Below are positions 55,991 to 64,000 of a stretch of 64,000 bases of DNA, in pieces (positions within the stretch are counted from its first letter, which is position 1; each line of letters opens with the position of its first letter). Source of the DNA: Aquarana catesbeiana. Taxonomy: Eukaryota; Chordata; Amphibia; Anura; Ranidae. Position numbers and translations under genes: made by a program. The notes beneath the pieces were generated by a model. It had not been told where the DNA came from. It did not search any database and saw only the letters and a list, made by a program, of their open reading frames with translations. Location: assembly GCF_042186555.1 (NCBI RefSeq), contig NC_133327.1, positions 99,798,353-99,862,352 on the forward strand, in the 5' to 3' direction.

Positions 55991-57303
55991 GGTGCAAGAA
56001 CCGCAGGGCTCTCGTATGGAGCAGAGAGCCAGTACTAGTGCCGCTCATCCTTCTGGTGAACTGGCAGACACCAGTGGCCTAGAACATTCTGGTCGTACAT
56101 CCAGCACTGCAGTATCACGTGGTGACGTGCTGAGTCCCATAAGTGCAGTTCAAGCTGGTGCGGTGGCAAGCACAAGTAGTGTCCTGCAGTCACCAAGAAG
56201 ACAAAGCCAGGCCTGTCGAGCCCATAGCACAAACCCCCCCCCAAATTACCCCATTTTGGAAAGTAGACACCCCAAGATATTTGCTAAGATGCATGGTGAG
56301 TATTTTGCAGCTCTCATTTTTTTTTTTTAAATGAAGAAAGAAAAGGACATTTTTTTTTTCAATTTTCAAAACTTTGTGACAAAAATCTGCAAAATACTCA
56401 ACATGTCTCTCAGCAAATAGCTTGCGGTGTCTACTTTCCAAAATGGGGTAATTTTGGGGGGTTTTGTGCTATCTTGGCACATCATGGCCTCTGAAACTGT
56501 GATAGGTAGTAAGGAGTGAAATTACCATTTTACTCCCTTAGAAATCCTGAAGCCGGTGCTTGGTTTCAGGGTCCTGTACACGGCTAGGCTCCCAAAAAGT
56601 CTCACACCTGTGGTATCCCCGTATTCAGGAAAAGCAACAGAATGTATTTTGGGATATAATATCACATATTCCCATGGCATGTGTGAGAAATATATAAATT
56701 TCAGTAACAATTTTATGTACATTTTTTTTTTTTTTTAAATTTTTAAATCACTTGTGACAAGAAAATAAAATATTCAATGTGCTCAACATGCCTCTCAGCA
56801 AATTCCTTGGGGTGTCTACTTTCTAAAATGGGGTAATTTGGGGGGGGGGGGGGCGGTGTACTGCCCTGCCATTATAGCACCTCAAGAAATGAGACAGGCA
56901 GTCAAACTAAAAGCTGCATAAATTCCAGAAAATGTACCCTAGTTTGTAGATGCTAAAAATTTGCGCAAACCAATAAATATATGCTTACTGAATTTTTTTT
57001 TTACCTGAGACATGTGAATGATTGCATTTTGGCCTAAATGTATGACTAAAATTTAGTTTTTTTTTATAACAAAAAGTCGAAAATATCATTTATGTCTTTT
57101 TTCGTTTACATTGCTAAAAATAAAAAACGCAGGAGGTCATCAAATACCACCAAAAGAAAGCTCTATTTGTGGGGAAAAAAGGACGCAAAGTTTGGGTACA
57201 GCATTGCACGACCGCGCAATTGCCAGTTAAAGCGACGGAGTGCCAAATTGTAAAAAGTGCTCTGGTCAGGAAGAGGGTAAAATCTTCCGGGTGAAATGGT
57301 TAA

Positions 57304-57639
57304 GACATACATTTGTGAAGGAGGAATAAGTTATACTTTAAAATATAGTTTCTTGTATAAATAGATTGTATCTATATATTAATTAATCATCATATATGCT
57401 TGACACATTTTGTACTTTTTACTTAGTATTGTCTCTCAGTGATTTTGCTTTACTACTCTTACTGCATTTCAGTGCAAGTCAGGTGGTTGACAGCTTTTAA
57501 ATAAAAATTGAAATGCATTTACTATAGTGTGTCCCATACACAGCATAACATTAATAAAACTTCAACAAAAAATCCAATCTGTATACTTTAGCCATTCTAA
57601 AATAAATTATTTCATTCCGTCTGCCCCATAATGCTGCAA
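57304..57639. other. AT-rich spacer
   Basis: Unique by eye; nothing recognised. Confidence 0.35.
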
Positions 57640-58060
57640 TTCAGCTCTGATTTTCATAAGAACTAGTCCATTTCCAGATAAAACAGTCATTTAAATGTTC
57701 ATCATAATCTTTATCTGTCTTTGAGTGAATTAAATCTGCAGATTGCATGTCAATACTGAAAACAGGGTCATACTGATAACCCATCTGTATTTTATCAAAA
57801 AGCCAATCTGTCACAGTTTTGCATAGGTAATCCCAAACTTCTATGCAGAACGAACATTGTGCTCTTGAAAAATACGAACAACTGGTTCTAACAGATGTAC
57901 ATATCTTAGAATGTCACATACATTCCGCAGCACAAACAGTTCCCATTGAGCCTTGCTATGATAGATCTGCGTCATGAGCCAACTAAGCCTACCTCCGTCC
58001 TGGCTGTAGAACTGAGTGCTTGATAATATTTTGATGAATAAAGATAATGTAATGACTTTA
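57640..58060 (-). pseudogene. Coding-like relic of unknown identity (two frames, one frameshift)
   Basis: On the minus strand an ORF segment ending at TAG 57841 contains RLSWLMTQIYHSKAQWELFV and DILRYVHLLEPVVRIFQ. In the next frame the reading continues immediately with CIEVWDYLCKTVTDWLFDKI and a further about 45 residues rich in aromatic and acidic residues, to a TGA near 57645. The composition (many Trp, Tyr, Asp, few repeats) is that of a folded protein. A one-base shift near 57850 would make them continuous. I do not recognise the family. It may be a retroposed gene copy or a decayed exon. Confidence 0.35.
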
Positions 58061-58909
58061 ATTATTTTAATGATCTCTAAAAATGTAGCACTGATGGTAA
58101 TATTACGACATATTAAGAAGCACATACTGTAGCAAGCACACACACACAATTATGTATATGCAATAATTGCCTGGAAATATACAAATTAAAGAACAACTTC
58201 AGGCAAAGGTATAAAAAACATCTCTTATCTCACATATGTATTGCTTTAAGTCATGGGATAATTTTTCAACCAGCCAACATGATTACATGCAATCTGTTTT
58301 TATACTGATCTACCACAGACCAAATGAAAGCTGCAATTTGGTTTGCTGTGAGAATGGTTTTGGTGTAAGCTGATAGGTGAGAAGAGAAAAAAATGGTGAG
58401 GTTAGAAATGACGTAGTGGTGTCATGGAAGGAGGTAGAGCTATGGTAATGAGGATACAAAACTGTGGGTTCTTACTTGCTTTTTCACCCTTCTTATGATG
58501 TGCAACCATACATATGATGGAGTATATGTGGTGCAAAGGGAGTGGACCCTCTGTGTTGCCAGGCAAGCTCTAAAAAAAACCTGAACCACAAGGTCTAAGG
58601 AACCATGTTCACCAGGGCACCCTGCAAGGGATGATGGGTTCACAAAACATCAAATCCCATGCCTGGGTACTCCTCTCAAGAACCTTCAGCACTGATGCAA
58701 AGAGTGTGTTGGCTTTTAGGAGGAGTTATGCAAATATCAAAATGTTTTGATAGGTGGATGTCAGTCTGGAGCAATGGGCATTTCTAGGTACTTTGCACTT
58801 GTAGAGTAGTATGTATGTAGACTACCCTAGTTAACACCAATATGTGATAGTGAGTCTCCATGATTTAAAGAGATGAAATCCAATGAATGAAATGGGCAGG
58901 CCGGGCCAG
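58061..58909. other. No gene recognised
   Basis: AT-rich non-repetitive sequence. Confidence 0.35.
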
Positions 58910-59200
58910 TAAGGCTTGGCCACACATGGATCAAAATTTGTCCAGTCGCTGCTGAACTGGCCGAATTTTGATGTGTGGCCATTGTGGTTGAACAGAAGTC
59001 GATTTACTGATTCAACTTCTGTTTAACCGCCTTGTTGGTATTTTTTCACTCAATCAGCCTGCAGCACTGATCTGTGTATTCTGATGGCAAGGAAGTCTCC
59101 CCGCTGTCAGAATTCAATGACACAGCAGAGAGGATTCTCACACCCAATGTGTGGGTGGGAGAATCCAGTCAGTTAACTGACCCATGTATGACCAGCTTTA
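58910..59200. mobile_element. MITE with TAAGGCTTGGCCACACATGG termini
   Basis: The left end and the right end (CCCATGTATGACCAGCTTTA) are imperfectly inverted. Inside are further short palindromes such as CAAAATTTGTCCAGT/ACTGGCCGAATTTTG and GAAGTCGATTTACTGATTCAACTTC. Confidence 0.6.
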
Positions 59201-59316
59201 GGCTGGGGAGAAAAGGTTGGATACTGTGGGATGTCCTCCAGCCAGGAAATGAGGTGGGATCTACCTGACTCGCTGCAGCTTCTGAAGGGAACACGGAAAA
59301 AGTGTGGAAGGTATAT

Positions 59317-60010
59317 GAGGTGTGTCTAAAAAGTTTGGTGAATGGTATCAGAAAACAAAAACAGAAGATACAAACAAATTACATTTAAAATCTTCAAAAT
59401 AATCGGCATCCTTCTAAACACACTTTTGGCAACTTTCATAACTGCTGTCACACATGCTTGAAATGCCGTCACGTCCGCAAAATTTGCACCTTTCATGACG
59501 CTCTTTAGGCGGGGAAACAGAAAGAAGTCCGCAGGCACAAGATCAGGGGAGTACAGTGGATGATTGAGAACAGATACACTGCGCTGAGCCAAGAATTGGT
59601 GCACACAGATCACACAGTGCGCAGGCATAGGATGGATACTGGTCACACATGGTAATGAAATCTCCAGAGGTTTCCATCTGTTTTGCTTTCTATTCGTCTG
59701 TCAGCTTGTGCGGCACAAACCGGGAACACATCTTCCGCTTACCCAAATCTTCGCGGACGATGGTGCGCACTGTGTCCTAGCTAATGCCCAATTCCTCCAC
59801 CATCAATCGTAGAGTCAGTCGCTGATCTTGTGTCAGCATTTGTCGCACTCGCTCGATCATATCTGGGGTTCTCAGTGTCGACGACCGCCCCGAACGTGGC
59901 TCATCCTCGTCGTTTCCTTCCCATTGCAAAAGCATTTGCACCTGTGTTAAACCAGTCGTAAAGACATTTTCTACTCACGGCTTTCGTCCCGTATGCTTGC
60001 ACCAACATGT
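59317..60010 (-). pseudogene. mariner-like transposase, degraded
   Basis: The minus strand from about 60000 reads an N-terminal helix-turn-helix region (RTPDMIERVRQML, TLRLMVEELGIS, LGKRKMCSRFVPHKL) with a stop and frameshift. The catalytic part follows at 59326-59646 with YSPDLVPADFFLFPRLKS, which holds the final Asp of the DD34D triad. Sequence between the two, including the first catalytic Asp, is deleted near 59640. The terminal repeat GGTGTGTCTAAAAAGTTTGG lies at 59318. Confidence 0.88.
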
Positions 60011-60472
60011 ACCTGATACCCATTCACATTGGCGGGGATCTGGGGGCCCCCATGTCAAAGCGGGCTTCCAGATTCCAATAAGGCCCCCATCCACAGAATC
60101 CGACAACCAATGACCAGGGTTGTCGGGAAGAGGCTCTTGTCCCCATCAACATGGGTACAAGGTGTTTTGGGGGGAGCCCCAAAGCACCCTCCCCATGTTG
60201 AGGGCATGTGGACTGGTATGGTTCAGGAGGGGGGGCGCTCGCTTGCCCCCTATCCTGTCCTCCAGGCTGCATGCTCAGATAAGGGTCTTGTATGAATTTT
60301 AGGGGGAACCCACGCCAATTTTTTTTTCATTTTGGCATGACGTTCTCCTTAAAATCCATATGAGACCCAAAGGGCCTGGTATTAACTAGGGGGAGGAAGC
60401 CACACCAATTTTTTCCTTGATTTTTCATCTATATTGATGGGAGTCAGCAATACATTACAGCCACGAGCAAGT

Positions 60473-61517
60473 TTAACCCCTTCCCGCCAAGCGTACGCAG
60501 ATGTTCCGGGGTTATACCGGGATGATGCCCGCAGCTGCAGGCATCATCCCGGTACCGTTGTTTACAGCGGGCGATCGGCTATCCAGATATAACAACCGAT
60601 GTGGCTAAAAGCCGCTTGGCTGTTATACCGGAGGTCCCCCCTCCTGCCGCTCTTACCGGGCCTCCCATGCCATCGGGAGGCCCGGTGACCAATCTGGTGC
60701 CTCCGGCGGCTGGGGGCGGGCTGGAATGAAGCTGTGGGTGGCTTTGTTCCAGCCTTCTAATTGTAAACGCGGAAGCGACATCATGACGTCACTTCCCGTT
60801 TACTCGGCTGCCAATGGCGCCGGTTTTAAAAAGATACACAGTATTCAGAATCGCCGTTTTTGGCGTTCTGAATACTGTGAAGTGCAAAGGAGGGATCGGG
60901 GGTCTTTTAGACCCCCGATCCCTCCATAAAGAGTACCTGTCAGCACCTATTACTGTCACAAGGGATGTTTACATTCCTTGTGACAGCAATAAAAGTGATC
61001 AAAAATAATTTTTTTTAAACGCAATTTATAAATAAATAAATAAATAACTAAGAAAAAAAAAAATTTTAAAGCCCCCCCGTCCCCGCGAGCTTGCGCAGCA
61101 AAGAAAACGCATATGGAAGTCGCGCAGGCATATGTAAACGGTGTTCAAATCACACATGTGAGGTATCGCTGCGATCGTCAGAGCGAGAGCAATAATTCTA
61201 GCACTAGAACTCCTCTGTAACTCTAACCTGGTAACCGTAAAAAAAAATTAAAGCGTCGCCTATGGAAATTCTTAGGTCATCATCTTTCACATTATACAAA
61301 AAAATTAGGGTAACTTTACTGTTTGGATTTTTTAAAATTCATGAAATTGTCCCTTTTCCCATAAAATAATGCAACAATTGCCATTTTATTCTCTAGATTC
61401 TCTGTTAAAAAAATATATATAATGTTTGGGGGTTCTAAGTAATTTTCTAGCAAAAAATACGGATTTTAACTTGTAAACACCAAATTTCAAAAATAGGCTT
61501 AGTCATGAAAGGGTTAA
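60473..61517. mobile_element. piggyBac-like foldback element, copy H, clean TTAA insertion
   Basis: TTAACCCCTTCCCGCC at the left, GAAAGGGTTAA at the right. The uninterrupted hAT-like copies have a single TTAA at this place (GTGGTTTTAAATGACT near 24630), so the TTAA target duplication is directly supported. It contains perfect hairpins at 60513-60557, 60840-60880 and 60889-60927. Confidence 0.88.
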
Positions 61518-61604
61518 ATTACATTTTTTCCTTTAGAAATTTAATTTTACTGCAGCACTGTTCTACACATCACACAGAAGCACCACTTTACAGGCAGACT
61601 AAGG

Positions 61605-61625
61605 CCCCCCCCCCCCCCCCCCCCC
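61605..61625 (+). repeat. Poly(C) run, 21 bases
   Basis: Uninterrupted C run within the hAT-like fragment. Length may be unreliable in an assembly. Confidence 0.9.
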
Positions 61626-62195
61626 GGCACGATACTAAAAGGAATATTTAATTTTTATTGCTTCACTAAGCATTATTAAAATCACTGTTCACTGCACTGT
61701 TTAAAAACTTTTTTTTTGCATTGATACATGTCCCCTAGGGCAGTACCATTCGGTTCATCATACACTTTTTATGGCAATAAGTTGCATATAAGCCTTTAAA
61801 ATTAGCACTTTAGATTTTTCATGTTCATGTCCCATAGACTTTAATAGGGTTCACATGTTGCTTGAACTTTTTGCCTGTTCACTTGTCCTGGTGCGAACCG
61901 AACCAGGAGGTGTTCGGCCCATCCCTAGTTAACATGAAATATAGCCTCCTAAATTCATACTTTAATAGTAAATGTAACACTTAAACTACACCCCTTAAAA
62001 TCCTGACCCTACCACTGAAAAACTTTACCCCAGCCTTATCCCTATTTAATCCCTCATCCATTTTATATTTTATTGCATATTCCTAACTAATCCTATTATC
62101 AGAATGCTTTTCTAACCTGGGAGAGGGTGAGCTATATACTCACATCATTATGCCAAAAGGAGACAGTCCAAGATGCTGACAGTGGGAACTAAAGA

Positions 62196-62275
62196 TCAAA
62201 AGACAAAAGGATTTCAGATTTCCATGTTTACATTATCAAAAGACAAAAGGATTTCAGATTTCCATGTTTACATTA
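62196..62275 (+). repeat. 40-bp tandem duplication
   Basis: TCAAAAGACAAAAGGATTTC...TTTACATTA occurs twice without visible differences. Confidence 0.95.
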
Positions 62276-62316
62276 CCCTACACATGTATACTGTATATTG
62301 CGTAGTGTTCAATGAA

Positions 62317-62800
62317 TTAACCACTTGCTGACTGCCCTATAGTTTTACTGCTACAGGGCAGCAGCTCTGTGCAGGACCACATATATATACGTGATCCTGC
62401 AGTTCCGCCTGCAGGGGGCACATGTGCGCCGCCGACGGAGCACTTCTGATTACTCACAGCAGAAGCCAATCTATGGGTGCTGGGCACTCAATGTCCTCAA
62501 ACACCCACCAATCATCGATAAATCATACAGAATGGGGATCTGCCTATGTAAAAAAGGCAAATCTCTGTTCTAACAGGGGGAAGGAATGGATTCTGTGTTC
62601 CTGCAAAGCAGGGCCTTGAATCCATCTCTTCCCCTAGTGAAAGCATCACACTGTGCACACAAAACAATGGCTAGGCATACAGTTAACCCTTTGATCGCCC
62701 TAGACATTTAACTCTTTCCCAGCCATATTCTCTTAATTACGTGCAGACCTGAGCTAGTTTCTGAACAGGTAGACCTAAATCAGGTCTATTGGCGTAACTA
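62317..62800. mobile_element. piggyBac-like foldback element, copy I (partial)
   Basis: Starts TTAACCACTTGCTGACTGCC. The hairpin CAGAATGGGGATCTGCC...GGCAAATCTCTGTTCT matches the one in copy F in position but has other bases, and CAGTTAACCCTTTGATCGCCC matches copies F and B. The right end is not defined. Confidence 0.6.
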
Positions 62801-62929
62801 AGGTGGCGTACACAACTTCTGACAGTGGCACATTCCCCAGTCTATCTCCTGCTAAGTACAATATGGCCGTTGAAAGCAGTGAAAGCCTGACTGGCTCCTA
62901 GTGCTATCCTTCTCTCTATCAGTCTGAGT

Positions 62930-63348
62930 AAGGCCTCATGCACACTGGGGCTCTTGTAAACGTCTTTCCCCAACAGGACAAAAGCAGCTTTAAAATTGCG
63001 CCTAAGCCACATTTTTGCAAATGTGCTTAAGCTCTTGAGCATTTATTCATTTTATTGGCCAGAATATCAATTTATTCCGGCCACTGAAATAAAAAGCGAT
63101 CAAGCACTAAACGCATCTAGCACTTAGACGCACTTAGACATGTTTACCTGTGTTAAGGAGTGTTTTTTGCTAAAACGTTCCTCTCTTAAATGCACAAGTG
63201 ATGGGGTTTTTTTCTGCCTTTAAACACCTGTAAATTCCTATGTTTGCATGGACTTACAGGCTAACATGGAGGGGCATTTCTAGGCAGAGAAAAAATATCA
63301 AAAGCCTGTAAAAACCAGCATTTTTGAGCTCAAGTGTGCATGAGGCCT
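62930..63348. mobile_element. MITE with AAGGCCTCATGCACACT termini
   Basis: AAGGCCTCATGCACACTGGG at 62930 and AAGTGTGCATGAGGCCT ending about 63347, with CTAAACGCATCTAGCACTTAGACGC-type repeats inside. Confidence 0.8.
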
Positions 63349-64000
63349 GTGTATGGGATTGCCCAAGGCTGATATAAGGATGGATTCAGGTGCTTTGCTA
63401 GTTCCATAAAAATATACATTTAATAATTCTCAGTCAATACATACCTGGATTACATTGTGTTTTTATTCTGCCTGGAGTTTGGATTTTAAAAAAGTAATTA
63501 CAAAATTGAAAAAGAATGTACATACAGCATATGACAAATCGAGTATGTGAAAAAAGAAATACATCTATTCATAGGTTAATATGCATTAGAAAATGAGATT
63601 TTTGAGACATTCATTGTTCAGTGTTTGGTATGCTGCAAGCAGTTTTGCTGAGATCTAGTGCTGCAGCTGCTGGACAGCTCCTCAAACATGCTGTATCTTC
63701 AGTGTTTGCACTACGTAAGCATAGCTAAGTGACATGCTGTCATGAATGTGGCAGTGCCGCTAAGAGTAGCCATATATTTTCTGATCTCTGGACAATCTTT
63801 TTTTCATCTACAACATGTACAACTTCTCCCTTTATAGCCTTGCTTCCTTTATAGCCCTTTGCATTCTCTGGGCAGAAAATGTGCATGCGGCAGATGAAAA
63901 GAAGAATGGCAAAAGAACCGTGTATAAGGCATAGCTATAAAAAAAAGGAGCATCCCTGAAATAAAATCTGATCCTATAGGGGTATAATAGAAAAGTGACT
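63349..64000. other. No gene recognised
   Basis: AT-rich end of the window without ORF or repeat that I can define. Confidence 0.4.

Larger units (their letters stand above)
53948..57303 (+). mobile_element. piggyBac-like element, copy G, long form with coding remnant
   Basis: TTAATCACTTGCCGAGC at 53948 and GGGTGAAATGGTTAA ending 57303, both with TTAA. The left part has subrepeats (54300-54800), the middle holds an ORF fragment (55790-56240) that resembles a piggyBac transposase N-terminus, and the right part repeats the CACACCTGTGGTATCCCCGTA and AAACCAATAAATATATGC blocks of the short copies. This is the longest single member here and links the short foldback elements to an autonomous parent. 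Confidence 0.65.
60011..61927. mobile_element. Palindromic hAT-like element, left-truncated, interrupted
   Basis: 60011-60472 and 61518-61927 match the interior and right end of 48397-50470 (GGGATCTGGGGG, ATGTTGAGGGCATGTGG, CATGTCCCCTAGGGCAG). It ends GGCCCATCCCTA. The left terminus is replaced by the mariner remnant. A piggyBac-like element sits inside at TTAA. Confidence 0.8.

Overview
The window is vertebrate nuclear DNA from a large, transposon-rich genome. The mix of elements suggests an anuran amphibian, possibly a ranid frog: foldback DNA transposons with TTAA targets, hAT-like palindromes, Tc1 and mariner remnants, L1/Tx1-like LINEs and a gamma/epsilon-like endogenous retrovirus. The species is an inference. 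I found no intact host gene, no tRNA or rRNA gene and no CRISPR array.

Layout. 1-2.1 kb: a 247-bp-arm palindrome and a TTAA-flanked foldback element. 2.1-9.6 kb: a young endogenous retrovirus (ERV) with near-identical LTRs, a 4-bp target duplication, a Lys-type primer site, frameshifted gag, protease, an uninterrupted pol and an internally deleted env. 9.6-20.6 kb: foldback elements, an hAT element with an 8-bp target duplication and a nested insertion, a 5'-truncated L1-like LINE and short tandem repeats. 20.6-28.5 kb: a broken Tc1 transposase, a 2.6-kb palindromic hAT-like element, and a minus-strand element with promoter-like sequence, minisatellites and an unidentified 222-aa ORF. 28.5-31 kb: mostly unique sequence. 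31.3-44.5 kb: a dead LINE (SGNH-hydrolase ORF1; endonuclease and reverse transcriptase ORF2) lying in a GA-rich microsatellite. Three later insertions split it: a foldback element, a 5.3-kb L1/Tx1-like LINE with a perfect 15-bp target duplication, and a TTAA-flanked piggyBac-like composite carrying two minisatellites. 45.6-64 kb: more inverted-repeat elements, an hAT palindrome with an 8-bp duplication, four piggyBac-like TTAA elements (one with a probable transposase N-terminus), a mariner remnant and a coding-like relic of unknown identity.

The parts do not form a pathway; they are layers of insertion. The most notable points are a canonical RanBP2-type zinc finger inside the retroviral Gag, gag-pro-pol lying in one frame with TGA and TAG separators, a 1,014-bp inverted copy of one LINE filling a gap inside another, and piggyBac-like hairpins that keep their pairing while their arm sequence changes.
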